Notes: generated from the letters alone by a model not told the origin. 64,000 bases of DNA from Kerstersia similis (GCF_965139615.1 NZ_CBCSIQ010000020.1:7144-71143); one strand, 5' to 3'. Positions 53,109 to 62,014 are shown, counted from the stretch's first letter. Program-made: numbers and translations.

Positions 53109-53942
53109 TCACAGACCTCTGACGCATTCATAGACGGTCTTGCCGCGCAGGATGAAATCGCCCGTGATATTGCCGAAGTTTTCCGAGTGTCCGGCAAACA
53201 ACAGCCCCCCCGGCTTCATGACGGACGCCAGGCGCTGCAGCACCCTGGCCTGTGTGTCCTTATCGAAATAGATCATGACGTTACGGCAGAACACCACATC
53301 AAACAAACGACCCTGCAACACGCTCCAGTCCGGCGCCACCAGATTCAGCACCGCAAACTCCACGGCCTGCGCCAGTTCAGGCTTGACCCGCGCCAGCCCG
53401 GTCTTGGCGCCCCGTCCACGCTGGAAAAAGCGTTTCTGCCGGCTTGCATCCAGCCCGGCAATCCGCTGGATTTTGTACACCCCAAGCGCGGCCTGCTCGA
53501 TGACCTCGGTGTCGATATCCGTCGCCAGCACATAGGCCTGCTGCCGGCCCGGCCCCAGGACCTCTGCCAGCGTGATCGCGATCGAATAGGCCTCTTCGCC
53601 CGAGGAAGCCGCGCAACACCACAGGTTCAAGGGCGTATCGCGGTGCTGCTGCACATACTCGGCCAGAATGGGAAAATGATGCGGCTCGCGGAAAAACGCC
53701 GTGAGATTCGTCGTCAGCGCATTCACGAAGGCCTCCCACTCCGGGTTGGCGGCATTGGCCGCCAAGGCATCCAGATACTGACGAAAATCCGTACAGCCCA
53801 GCGCACGCACACGCCGCACGATACGGCCATAGACCATCTCGCGCTTCTGCTCGCCCAGCGTGATTCCGGCCTGCTCATAGATCATGGCGCGGATCCGGTC
53901 GAAATCCCGCTCTGACATCTCGAACTCCTGGCTGGCCCGCAT
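53109..53942 (-). CDS. cheR: Chemoreceptor methyltransferase CheR
   Basis: The 277-residue enzyme has an N-terminal helical domain (MSERDFDRIRAMIYEQAGIT) and a SAM-binding domain (LWCCAASSGEEAYSIAITLA, FDVVFCRNVMIYFDK). It methylates receptor glutamates. The ATG at 53942 shares a base with the preceding receptor stop (TGATG). Confidence 0.97.
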   Translation of the reverse strand: MRASQEFEMSERDFDRIRAMIYEQAGITLGEQKREMVYGRIVRRVRALGCTDFRQYLDALAANAANPEWEAFVNALTTNLTAFFREPHHFPILAEYVQQHRDTPLNLWCCAASSGEEAYSIAITLAEVLGPGRQQAYVLATDIDTEVIEQAALGVYKIQRIAGLDASRQKRFFQRGRGAKTGLARVKPELAQAVEFAVLNLVAPDWSVLQGRLFDVVFCRNVMIYFDKDTQARVLQRLASVMKPGGLLFAGHSENFGNITGDFILRGKTVYECVRGL

Positions 53943-55294
53943 CACGCCGTCCCCGCCAGTTTGAAGAGCGCCACAGAACGAGCCAGACGCCCGGCCTGTT
54001 CTTCCAGCGATGCGGCCGCAGCCGCCGCCTGTTCGACCAGCGCGGCATTCTGCTCGGTGTTTTCATCCAGCAGCGCCAGCGCCTGATTGACCTGATGAAT
54101 ACCCCGGCTCTGCTCTTGCGAAGCCGCGTCGATATCCTGCATCATGTCGGTCACCTCGCTCACGGACACCTCGATTTCCCGCATGGTGACGCGGGCCTGC
54201 TCGACCTGCCCATTGCCTTCCTCGACGCTGCGCACCGACGCCGCAATCAAACCGCGAATTTCCCGCGCGGCCTCGGCGCTGCGCTGGGCCAGCGAACGCA
54301 CTTCCCCGGCCACCACGGCAAAGCCGCGTCCGGCTTCACTGGCGCGGGCCGCCTCGACAGCGGCATTGAGCGCCAGGATGTTGGTACGAAACGCAATCCC
54401 GTCTATCACCCCGACAATTTCAGCGATCTGCTGGGCACTGGCGGAAATATGCCGCATGGTTTCAACGACACCGGCCATGGCCACGCCGCCCCGCTGCGCG
54501 GCGGCCATGCTCCTGGCCACCAATTGAGTTGCGCGCCCGGCATTGCCGGCATTGGATTCAACCTGCAAGGACAACTCGCGCATGCTGGCCGCCGTGTTCT
54601 CCAGGCTGCTGGCCTGCTGTTCGGTACGGCGGCTGAGATCGGCATTGCCCTGCGCAATTTCACCTGCCCCCAGATGAATCGCCTCGACGCCAGCACGTAC
54701 CTGGCGCACGATTTCCGTCAACCCGGACTGCATCTGCGCCAGCGCCCCATGCAATTGCCCGATCTCATTGCTGCTGCGCTCGGCCACGACAGCGGGTGTC
54801 AGATCTCCGCGTGCGCTGGCTTCGATGCGCCCCACCGCCTGCCGCACGGGCTGCAACACCTGCCTTTTCAAATACCAGTATGTCAGCAGGGTCAGCAGCA
54901 CGGCTGCCAGACTGCCCAGCAACACCCCCAGCACGACCCAGCGTAAATAGCGCGCCGCGGCTTCGGCATCGGTGCGTGCCTGCTGCGCCAGCCCATGCAG
55001 CAAAGGCGCCTGCGCCAGCCAATCCGCCGCCACCCTGGCCAGCCCCGCTTGCGCCGCGGCATCTACCGTATTCACCGCTTCCGTTTCCGCCAGCAACTGC
55101 CGGAATGCAGCCTCGGTCGGCACCAGCGCATCTGTTACGACACGCGTGCGCTGCGCATGGCTTTCCAGCGTTTGCGTCAGAGAGTTCAACGGCAGCAGGC
55201 CCATGCCTGCCCCTGCCAACAGCATCAGGCAAAACAGGCCCAGCACCGCCACGATGCTGGTCCGCAAAGACAAATTCCGGATAAACGCACGCAT
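53942..55294 (-). CDS. Methyl-accepting chemotaxis protein with short periplasmic domain
   Basis: This 450-residue receptor lies inside the che operon. TM1 is at about 12-30. The periplasmic part is only about 85 residues, roughly half that of Tsr/Tar. TM2 (WVVLGVLLGSLAAVLLTLLT), HAMP and a signalling domain with the tip (RTNILALNAAVEAARASEAG) follow. It lacks the C-terminal pentapeptide seen in the receptor at 29179. I chose the ATG at 55294, which has GGAG upstream. The ligand cannot be predicted, and so short a domain may sense through partners or the membrane. Confidence 0.9.
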   Translation of the reverse strand: MRAFIRNLSLRTSIVAVLGLFCLMLLAGAGMGLLPLNSLTQTLESHAQRTRVVTDALVPTEAAFRQLLAETEAVNTVDAAAQAGLARVAADWLAQAPLLHGLAQQARTDAEAAARYLRWVVLGVLLGSLAAVLLTLLTYWYLKRQVLQPVRQAVGRIEASARGDLTPAVVAERSSNEIGQLHGALAQMQSGLTEIVRQVRAGVEAIHLGAGEIAQGNADLSRRTEQQASSLENTAASMRELSLQVESNAGNAGRATQLVARSMAAAQRGGVAMAGVVETMRHISASAQQIAEIVGVIDGIAFRTNILALNAAVEAARASEAGRGFAVVAGEVRSLAQRSAEAAREIRGLIAASVRSVEEGNGQVEQARVTMREIEVSVSEVTDMMQDIDAASQEQSRGIHQVNQALALLDENTEQNAALVEQAAAAAASLEEQAGRLARSVALFKLAGTA

Positions 55295-55338
55295 GCCTGC
55301 CGCTCCTTCCACCCTAAGCTTCCGTTGCCCTACACATG

Positions 55339-55839
55339 TCAGTCTGCCGCCCGGTCGATCAGCGCCATTTCCTCGCTGCTCATCATCCGCTCGATATCCA
55401 CCAGAATCAGCATCCGTTCATCCAGTGTGCCCAGGCCGGTCAGGTACTCCGTCGAAAGCACCGAACTGAATTCCGGCGCCGGGCGGATTTGCTCGGCGCT
55501 CAGCGTCAGAACGTCGGATACGCCATCCACCACGACGCCGACCACTCGCCCGCCCAGGTTCAGAATGATGGCAACCGTCTGCTCGTTGAATTCGGCAGCC
55601 TCCAGGTTGAAACGCACACGCAGATCCACGATGGGCACAATGACCCCGCGCAGATTCGTCACCCCCTTGATGAAGGCGGGCACATTGGCAATGCGCGTCA
55701 CGCTGCCCGCGTCATAGCCGCGGATTTCCTGTACCTTGAGGATATCTATGCCGTACTCTTCCTCGCCCAGCGTGAAAATCAGGAACTCACGCGCGCCTGC
55801 AGCCTGATCGGCCATTTCCTGCGTCATATTCGATCCCAT
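55339..55839 (-). CDS. cheW: Chemotaxis coupling protein CheW
   Basis: The 166-residue CheW domain has EFLIFTLGEEEYGIDILKVQ, NVPAFIKGVTNLRGVIVPIV and VVDGVSDVLTL. It links receptors to CheA. It lies 15 bases after cheA and 44 before the receptor gene. Confidence 0.97.
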   Translation of the reverse strand: MGSNMTQEMADQAAGAREFLIFTLGEEEYGIDILKVQEIRGYDAGSVTRIANVPAFIKGVTNLRGVIVPIVDLRVRFNLEAAEFNEQTVAIILNLGGRVVGVVVDGVSDVLTLSAEQIRPAPEFSSVLSTEYLTGLGTLDERMLILVDIERMMSSEEMALIDRAAD

Positions 55840-55854
55840 AGTGATTGTTTCCCC

Positions 55855-57981
55855 TCAGTTGGCCGGCACGCCGGGCCTGGTACTGACTCCCGCAGCCTCC
55901 GGCCGCGACCAGGGCTCGCGGTTGAAGCCGGCCAGCGCAAACACATCGACAATCAAAGCCACCCTGCCATCGCCCAGAATGGTGGCGGCAGCGATACCCG
56001 GCACTTTCCGGTAATTGGTTTCCAGATTCTTGACCACGACCTGATGCTGCCCGATCAGGTGATCCACCAGCAGCGCATAACGACGGCCCTGGGCCTGCAG
56101 CACGACGGCAATGGCCTGTGCCGGGTCGGTCTGGGCGCCGTCGATGGCGAACACTTTGCTCATTTCCACCAGCGGCAGATAATCGTCGCGCACCTTCAGC
56201 AAGCGCTCCTCACCCGTCAGCGAACGCAGCTGTTCCGGCCTGGGCTGTATGGATTCCATGACGTTGTTGAGCGGCAGGATGAAGATCTCGTTGCCCACCT
56301 GCACCGACATGCCATCCAGAATCGCCAGGGTCAGCGGCAAAACAATGCGCGTCGTCGTGCCCTGGCCGCGCTGGGACAGCAGTTGCACATGCCCGCCCAT
56401 AGACTGAATGTTGCGGCGTACCACATCCATGCCCACCCCCCGGCCCGAGATCGCCGTGACCTGTTCGGCCGTGGAAAACCCCGGTGCGAAAATCAGTTGC
56501 CAGACATCCTCGTCCGGTGCGTTATCCGGGATATTCAGGCCGGACTTGTGCGCCTTGGCAAGAATCTTGGCGCGGTCCAGGCCGCGGCCATCGTCCCGCA
56601 CCTCGATCACGATATTGCCGCCCTGGTGCTGGGCAGCCAGCGTCAGGCAGCCTTCCGGGCTTTTGCCTGCCGCCAGCCGCTCCTCCGGCATTTCGATGCC
56701 ATGATCCAGACTATTGCGCACCAGATGCGTCAAGGGGTCGATGATGCGCTCGATCAGGCTTTTATCCAGTTCCGTCGCCTTGCCGACGGTTTCCAGCTTG
56801 ATCTTCTTGCCCGTCGATGCGGACAAATCGCGAATCACACGCGGGAAACGGCTGAACACGTATTCCATCGGAATCATGCGCATGGACATGATGGCTTCCT
56901 GAAGCTCACGTACATTGCGCTCCAGTTGCCCCATGCCGCTCAGCAAACGGTCGTGCTCGACCGGATCCAGGGCGGCGGCGGTCTGCGTCAGCATGGCCTG
57001 CGTAATGACCAGCTCCCCCACCAGATTGATCACCTGATCCACCTTGCCGACTTCCACCCGCAACGAACCGGATTCCTTGTCCTGCGCGCTACTGCGTGCC
57101 GGGGCGCGTCGCACCGGTTCTGTCGCACCCGCGGCCGAGGCAGGCCTCGTGGTCGCCTCGCCCGCCGGGACAGCCATCGCTGCCGGCAGGGCCACGGCTG
57201 TATCAGGAACAGCCGGGGTGGCGGCGGCGGACGCAGCGGCCTCGGCAAGCCCGGCGTTGCCGGGGGCCGGATCCGCAGGCCGCTGGGGCTGGATGCAGAT
57301 CTGATCTGCATTGACAATAAAGCAGCTGACCGCTTCGATATCCGCTGGCGCGCAACTCGTCTGCACGACTGCCGTCAACCCATCCGCCTGCCGTTCATGG
57401 GACAGCACCAGGCCCAAATTGCCCAGTTCTTCCAGCAGGGTTTGCGCATCCTTATCCGATACCCGTGCATAAGCGACCTGCAACAGGGCTTCCCCCGCAG
57501 GCAGTGCTGCAGGCGCTGCCTGCGGCACCGGCGCCGCGCTCACTGCTGCGACCGCAACCGTCTCAGCCCCGGCCGGCACTGCGCCTTCTCCTTGCCGCAG
57601 CGCCCGCAAGCGCTCACCCATGGCCAGGAATTCAGCTTCCTCCGGCTCCTGGCCCTGACGATAATCATCCAGCTGATGCTTCAGGACATCCTTGGCTTGC
57701 AGAAACACCTCGATCATGTCGGCCCGCAGGGGCAACTGCCCCTGCCGCACGGCATCCAGCAGGTTTTCCATCAGATGCGTGGTCTGGGCCAGCTTTTCGA
57801 AGCAACCGAACGTCGCCGCCCCGCCCTTGATCGAATGTGCTGCCCGGAAAATGGCGTTGAGCTGCTCGCCATCGGGCTGCTCGACATCCAGCTCCAGCAG
57901 CAGGCTTTCCATATTCGCCAGCAGGTCGTCAGCCTCATCGAAGAAAGCCTGGTAAAACTGCGTCAGATCAATGCCGCTCAT
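55855..57981 (-). CDS. cheA: Chemotaxis histidine kinase CheA
   Basis: The 708-residue kinase has an HPt domain with phospho-acceptor His49 (RAAHSIKGGAATFG) and a P2-like CheY-binding region around 180-250. A Pro/Ala linker and dimerisation domain follow. The ATPase has N box HLVRNSLDHGIEMP, G1 VRDDGRGLD and G2 GRGVGMDVVRRNI, and a CheW-like P5 domain ends the protein. It phosphorylates CheY and CheB. I chose the ATG at 57981 with a strong GGGGCGAGG site. Confidence 0.97.
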   Translation of the reverse strand: MSGIDLTQFYQAFFDEADDLLANMESLLLELDVEQPDGEQLNAIFRAAHSIKGGAATFGCFEKLAQTTHLMENLLDAVRQGQLPLRADMIEVFLQAKDVLKHQLDDYRQGQEPEEAEFLAMGERLRALRQGEGAVPAGAETVAVAAVSAAPVPQAAPAALPAGEALLQVAYARVSDKDAQTLLEELGNLGLVLSHERQADGLTAVVQTSCAPADIEAVSCFIVNADQICIQPQRPADPAPGNAGLAEAAASAAATPAVPDTAVALPAAMAVPAGEATTRPASAAGATEPVRRAPARSSAQDKESGSLRVEVGKVDQVINLVGELVITQAMLTQTAAALDPVEHDRLLSGMGQLERNVRELQEAIMSMRMIPMEYVFSRFPRVIRDLSASTGKKIKLETVGKATELDKSLIERIIDPLTHLVRNSLDHGIEMPEERLAAGKSPEGCLTLAAQHQGGNIVIEVRDDGRGLDRAKILAKAHKSGLNIPDNAPDEDVWQLIFAPGFSTAEQVTAISGRGVGMDVVRRNIQSMGGHVQLLSQRGQGTTTRIVLPLTLAILDGMSVQVGNEIFILPLNNVMESIQPRPEQLRSLTGEERLLKVRDDYLPLVEMSKVFAIDGAQTDPAQAIAVVLQAQGRRYALLVDHLIGQHQVVVKNLETNYRKVPGIAAATILGDGRVALIVDVFALAGFNREPWSRPEAAGVSTRPGVPAN

Positions 57982-58022
57982 TGCCTCGCCCCTTTTCCCA
58001 ACATTCGTCCGCACCCGGCCGG

Positions 58023-58988
58023 TTATGGATGGCTGCCGGCGAAGGTGCCGTCATCCATCACCGCGCCCTCAAGCTCTCGTGCCGCCCGGCCCGCCTCCGC
58101 CGCATCCAGCTGCAAGCCGCCGTCTTCGGCCAGGCCTGCGCTGGCGTTTTCGGCTTCCAAGCGCCGTTGCGTCGCCACATTCAGCAACACCAGACTGATG
58201 CGCCGGTTCATGTCCGCATTCGGATCCTCACGCAGCAGCGGCATGCTGGCGCTCATGCCCAGCACCCGCATGATCTTGTCCTCCTGCATACCGCCAGCCA
58301 CCAGTTCGCGGCGCGAGGCATTGGCGCGCTCGGTCGAAAGCTCCCAATTGCTGTAGCCGCGCTCACCCGCACTGAACGGCCGCGCATCGGTATGGCCAGA
58401 CAAACTGATGCGATTTGGCAATTCATTGAAAACCGGCGCCAGCTCTCGCAGGATCTCGCGCATATGCGGCAGCACTTCCGCACTGCCCGAGGCAAACATC
58501 GGGCGGTTCTCGCTATCGACGATCTGCAGGCGCAGGCCTTCCGCCGTCATGTCGATACGCAATTGCGGCTTGAATTCACGCAGCCTGCGGTTCTGTTCGA
58601 TCATGTCATTGAGGCGGTGGCGAAACACTTCCAGACGGCGCTGGTCGCGCTTCTCGCTTTCGCTCACCAGTGCAATCGCGGCAGCCGGCGCCTGTTGCAG
58701 GCCTGCCTGCGTATCATTGATCTGGCGCCCGCCGCCACGAATGGGCGAAGCCGGCTGCGCAGGCAGCACCGACCCCTGATCCACGGCCGTACGCAAAGGC
58801 ATGCGGAAATATTCGGCCAGCCCGGCGCGGCTTTTTTCCGGCAGGATGCCCAGCAGCCACAGCACCAGAAACAGCGCCATCATGGCCGTCATGAAATCGG
58901 CGTAGGCAATCTTCCAGCTGCCGCCATGGTGTGCCTTGCCATGACGTTTCCTGGATTTGATTCGTACCACCGGGCGCTGCAGATCCAT
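58023..58988 (-). CDS. motB: Flagellar stator protein MotB
   Basis: The 321-residue protein has one membrane helix with the proton-binding Asp31 (YADFMTAMMALFLVLWLL) and an OmpA-like peptidoglycan-binding domain (SLSGHTDARPFS, NWELSTERANASRRELV). It anchors the stator to the wall. It starts 14 bases after motA. Confidence 0.97.
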   Translation of the reverse strand: MDLQRPVVRIKSRKRHGKAHHGGSWKIAYADFMTAMMALFLVLWLLGILPEKSRAGLAEYFRMPLRTAVDQGSVLPAQPASPIRGGGRQINDTQAGLQQAPAAAIALVSESEKRDQRRLEVFRHRLNDMIEQNRRLREFKPQLRIDMTAEGLRLQIVDSENRPMFASGSAEVLPHMREILRELAPVFNELPNRISLSGHTDARPFSAGERGYSNWELSTERANASRRELVAGGMQEDKIMRVLGMSASMPLLREDPNADMNRRISLVLLNVATQRRLEAENASAGLAEDGGLQLDAAEAGRAARELEGAVMDDGTFAGSHP

Positions 58989-59002
58989 GGGTTCCCCTGC
59001 GC

Positions 59003-59887
59003 TCAGGCTGCCTTATCCGCCGGCGCAGCGCCACCCTTGGCCTGACGCACATGCTCTTCCAGTTCCGCGAAGCTGGGACGGATATCCGCAAACAAGACCT
59101 TGCGGCCGAACTCCACCGCCATTTGCGGCGGGTAGCCGTGCAGGCTGGCCATCAAGGTGACTTTGACGCACTCAAGGATTTTCACTGCCTCTTCGTTGCG
59201 GCGCTCCACCGCTGCCGCCAGGGGCGCGACAAAGCCGTAGGCCATCAGGATGCCCAGAAAGGTTCCCACCATGGCTTTTGAAATCAGATCCCCCAGCACT
59301 GCCGGCGGCTGGTCGATGGCCGCAAGCGCCTTGATGACGCCCAGCACGGCGGCCACGATCCCGAAAGCCGGCAGGCCATCGGCCAGGCCGTGCAAGGCGG
59401 TGGACGGCAGGCTGCGCTCATGGCTATAGGTTTCAATCTCCTCGTCCATCAGCGCTTCGATCTCGAACGCACTGGTATTGCCGCTGATCATCAGCCGCAA
59501 ATAGTCCAGCATGAATTCCTGCAAACGCGCATCCTTCTGCACCAGCGGATACTGCGCGAACAGCTCGCTGTTGGCCGGATCCTCGACATGCGACTCAATC
59601 GCCATCCAGCCATCGCGGCGCACCTTGGCGAGCAGCACATACAGGAAGGCGATCAGCTGCATATAGACCGCCTTGTTGTACGGGGACGGCTTCATCAGCC
59701 CCCCCAGCGCCTGCACGGACAGCTTGATCGTCTTGCCCGTATTGGCGGCAATGAACGCCCCCAGGCCGGCACCACCGATCACGACCAGTTCGAAGGGCTG
59801 ATACAGCGCCCCCCAGTGGCCTCCCATGGCAGCATAACCACCCAGAACCGATGCCAGGACAACAACAAAGCCGATGACGATGAGCAC
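59003..59887 (-). CDS. motA: Flagellar stator protein MotA
   Basis: The 294-residue protein has four membrane helices, with YQPFELVVIGGAGLGAFIAA and the cytoplasmic loop containing MDEEIETYSHE. GDSLPAFGIVAAV-like GLADGLPAFGIVAAVLGVIK and VGTFLGILMAYGFVAPLA are also present. It conducts protons with MotB and contacts FliG. It starts with GTG, as motA does in E. coli. The 137-bp gap from flhC holds a small hairpin but no sigma-28 promoter that I could see. Confidence 0.97.
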   Translation of the reverse strand: MLIVIGFVVVLASVLGGYAAMGGHWGALYQPFELVVIGGAGLGAFIAANTGKTIKLSVQALGGLMKPSPYNKAVYMQLIAFLYVLLAKVRRDGWMAIESHVEDPANSELFAQYPLVQKDARLQEFMLDYLRLMISGNTSAFEIEALMDEEIETYSHERSLPSTALHGLADGLPAFGIVAAVLGVIKALAAIDQPPAVLGDLISKAMVGTFLGILMAYGFVAPLAAAVERRNEEAVKILECVKVTLMASLHGYPPQMAVEFGRKVLFADIRPSFAELEEHVRQAKGGAAPADKAA

Positions 59888-60000
59888 AATAAAAAGCCCT
59901 TAGCCCGAAAGCCGCACGAAACCCTAATCTTCGACCGGAAAGCCTGACCGGGAAGCGTGGGTCAAAACGATTTTTGCGGCCTTGCTTGCCGCTTTGAGAG

Positions 60001-60016
60001 TGCCAGTGAACTGGCA
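60001..60016 (-). other. Hairpin after flhC
   Basis: TGCCAG and CTGGCA arms enclose a four-base loop, 9-24 bases past the flhC stop. No T-run follows on the minus strand. It could attenuate or process the flhDC transcript before motA, but it is not a standard terminator. Confidence 0.35.
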
Positions 60017-60024
60017 ACCGCCCG

Positions 60025-60693
60025 TCAACCCGACAGGGCAGCCTTGGTCTGGCGCCGCCGCGTGCTACGCGTGGCAGACAGGCGCTTGCCGGCGCGCGGT
60101 GGCAAGCGGCAAAGACCGCACACAAAGCTTTCGGCAGGCTCATGTGCGTGATGGACAAACTGCCCGCCGCAGCGACTGCACTGGCACATCTGCAGCATGT
60201 CCGCTTCGAAAAAGCGCACCATCATCCATGCTCTGGTAAAGCTCAGCACCAGGCCTTGCTCCGGCGTCCCTTCCTCGCCCATCAGATCCTGGTAGCCGCG
60301 ATAGGCCTCCACCAGCGCTGCCGGCCCGCGCAAACCGGCATCGCCCACCATGAACTGATAGATGTTGTAGAACACGGAGGAATGAATATTCGGCAGCCAG
60401 GTCATATGCCAATCCACTGAAAACGGCAGCATGCCCTTGGGCGGAGATTCATGGCGGATTTCCCGGTACAGGCGTGACAGGCGTTCGCGGCTGAGGCTGG
60501 TTTCCGTCAGCAGTACTTGCAAGCGCGCCCCCAGGCCGATCATGTCCGTCGCCAGGGCGATTTCGCGTGCTTCGCGCACCACGCTCCTGGCATCCTCAAC
60601 CGGTGCCGCGCCTTTGGCGCCCCCTTTTGTCTTGCCGCGTTGCGCTGCCATCTGCTTGAGCCCAAGGATGCTGGAGGAGGTCGCGGTATTCAC
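60025..60693 (-). CDS. flhC: Flagellar master regulator subunit FlhC
   Basis: The 222-residue protein has SPPKGMLPFSVDWHMTWLPN and a C-terminal zinc site (CQCSRCGGQFVHHAHEPAES then CGLC). With FlhD it activates class II flagellar promoters. The GTG at 60693 overlaps the flhD stop as GTGA. That gives about 30-40 more N-terminal residues than the enteric protein, so an ATG at 60651 is an alternative start. The basic tail (RRRQTK) is variable. Confidence 0.95.
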   Translation of the reverse strand: MNTATSSSILGLKQMAAQRGKTKGGAKGAAPVEDARSVVREAREIALATDMIGLGARLQVLLTETSLSRERLSRLYREIRHESPPKGMLPFSVDWHMTWLPNIHSSVFYNIYQFMVGDAGLRGPAALVEAYRGYQDLMGEEGTPEQGLVLSFTRAWMMVRFFEADMLQMCQCSRCGGQFVHHAHEPAESFVCGLCRLPPRAGKRLSATRSTRRRQTKAALSG

Positions 60694-61043
60694 GCGATGC
60701 GCTCGACCGGCTGGCCCGCCATCATGATGGCCATCCTGGCGCGTTGCAGCGTTCCACCCATGACATCCTTGCCGCTCAGTGCCGCGAGCACCTCGGGGCT
60801 GTCCAGGCGCAAGCGGCCCAGCGCCATATTCAGACTGCTCAGGCGCAACAACTGCGGCGCAGACAGTTTCAACAAGGCATCCGCCACTTCGGCCGACAGA
60901 CCCAAGCGGAACAAGCCTACCGGATAGTCTTCCCGCAGCATGCGCTGCGCCAGCATCAGGTAGGACAGGTTCAACTCTCGCATATCGTCAAGCAAGTTTT
61001 GTTGCGGTACAGCAGACTTCATAAGCAGAGAGACAGACATCAT
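60690..61043 (-). CDS. flhD: Flagellar master regulator subunit FlhD
   Basis: The 117-residue protein matches FlhD in length and pattern (LLDDMRELNLSYLMLAQRML, LFRLGLSAEVADALLKLS, APQLLRLSSLNMALGRLR). It forms the FlhD4C2 activator. The start is chosen among clustered ATGs at 61043, 61040 and 61022 by length. None has a strong ribosome-binding site, so translation may itself be controlled in the ~190-base leader. Confidence 0.92.
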   Translation of the reverse strand: MMSVSLLMKSAVPQQNLLDDMRELNLSYLMLAQRMLREDYPVGLFRLGLSAEVADALLKLSAPQLLRLSSLNMALGRLRLDSPEVLAALSGKDVMGGTLQRARMAIMMAGQPVERIA

Positions 61044-61204
61044 AGAGGTGAAGAGTATTGCCCGGCCGTCCCGCCTGGCCGGATGGCAAGGCAAGCGTTC
61101 CGTGGGACTGATCCATCTGGTGACCATCCCTGCCCAGGTACGTTTTATCCGCACCAGAGACAGCGATTTTCACGGCTGGCCAGAGCCCCACTGCCAGCGC
61201 CCAA

Positions 61205-61480
61205 AACGATACATAAAGACACAAAAATATAACTATTCCGGCTTTTTAAACTTTTTTTACAAACATGTCAAAAGTTTAAATATCGTTAATTAAATACAAT
61301 GATCTGCATCAAATATCCCAAATGAATTAAGAGCCCAACTACTCGCAAATGATTGAATGTTGAATTAGAAAACAAACAAGTTGAATAAATTACAGATAAT
61401 AACAATTAGACATAAGACTATGAAAAACAAAGAAAATTCCAAGAAATAAACGGGTTCTTTATTAGAAAATTCTATTTAAA
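61205..61480. other. AT-rich divergent control region between flhDC and flaG
   Basis: Bases 61261-61440 hold 47 G or C in 180 (26%), in sharp contrast to the G+C-rich genes on both sides. There is no credible gene in 61044-61624. The stretch carries the flhDC promoter and lies upstream of the flaG promoter. AT-rich tracts like this are typical binding areas for H-NS/MvaT-like proteins and other global regulators that act on flhDC. Confidence 0.75.
61243..61271 (-). promoter_or_regulatory. Strong sigma-70-type promoter of flhDC
   Basis: On the minus strand a perfect -35 box TTGACA (61271-61266) is separated by 17 bases from TAAAAA (61248-61243), which matches four of six -10 positions. Initiation would fall near 61236, leaving a leader of about 190 bases before flhD. 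Confidence 0.7.
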
Positions 61481-61493
61481 TATTCTGCGGACC

Positions 61494-61520
61494 TAAATTT
61501 TTCCGCCTTTCTGCCGTTAA
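61494..61520 (+). promoter_or_regulatory. Sigma-28 (FliA) promoter of flaG-fliD-fliS
   Basis: TAAATTTT (61494-61501), 11 bases, then GCCGTTAA (61513-61520). The -10 box is identical to that of the flgM promoter. The expected start is near 61527, about 100 bases before flaG. Confidence 0.82.
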
Positions 61521-61521
61521 T

Positions 61522-61536
61522 CAGCCTTTCAGGCTG
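61522..61536 (+). other. Hairpin at the expected 5' end of the flaG transcript
   Basis: CAGCCT and AGGCTG arms surround a three-base loop immediately after the sigma-28 -10 box. In RNA it would sit at or just past the 5' end and could stabilise the message. Confidence 0.4.
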
Positions 61537-61624
61537 GCGTTTCTCTCAGGACGGTAATTCATTCCTTACTGTTTGAGCCGCCATTACCTCTTGCGCACCT
61601 AGTGCATTTTCTTCAGGACCTGCA

Positions 61625-62014
61625 ATGGCTGCTGTTATTCCTACTGCATCACTGATAACCGCGACTGCCATGGCGCCGGCAGCGGCACCCGTTTCGGCCG
61701 CCGTTCCGGAGACACCTGGCGGGCTGGCCCGTTCCCCGTCCCAGGAACAAGCCCCGGTTCCTGCCGCCCAGGAAACCAGCGCTGCCTCTCCTGCGCTGGA
61801 TGCCGCCCTGGCCAAACTGAACCAAAGCATGCAGGCCTGGGGAACCCGCCTGAGCTTCGTCGCCGACCAGGATGCGCACCGGATCGTCATCCGCATCATC
61901 GACAGCGACAGCGGGGAAGTCATCAAAACCATTCCCAGCGAAGCCGTCCTGCATGCCGCGAGGCTGCTCAAAGACGAAACCGGCGCAGCCTCCACCCTGA
62001 CCGCCCAGGCCTGA
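61625..62014 (+). CDS. flaG: Flagellar protein FlaG
   Basis: The 129-residue protein has an Ala/Pro-rich N-terminus. Its C-terminal FlaG domain reads LSFVADQDAHRIVIRIIDSD then GEVIKTIPSEAVLHAARLL. FlaG influences filament length in polar flagellates. It is the first gene after the sigma-28 promoter, where many Alcaligenaceae would have flagellin nearby. fliD follows after 59 bases. Confidence 0.9.
   Translation: MAAVIPTASLITATAMAPAAAPVSAAVPETPGGLARSPSQEQAPVPAAQETSAASPALDAALAKLNQSMQAWGTRLSFVADQDAHRIVIRIIDSDSGEVIKTIPSEAVLHAARLLKDETGAASTLTAQA

Noticed and set aside
55336..58356. 1006-codon antisense open frame opposite cheW and cheA
   Set aside because: Despite its length it is the complement of codon-biased cheA/cheW. 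It crosses gene boundaries and has no recognisable domain.
13847..61043. Sigma-54 (RpoN) promoters for flagellar operons
   Set aside because: No convincing TGGCAC-N5-TTGC string was seen in the intergenic gaps, and the presence of flhDC argues for a non-RpoN hierarchy.
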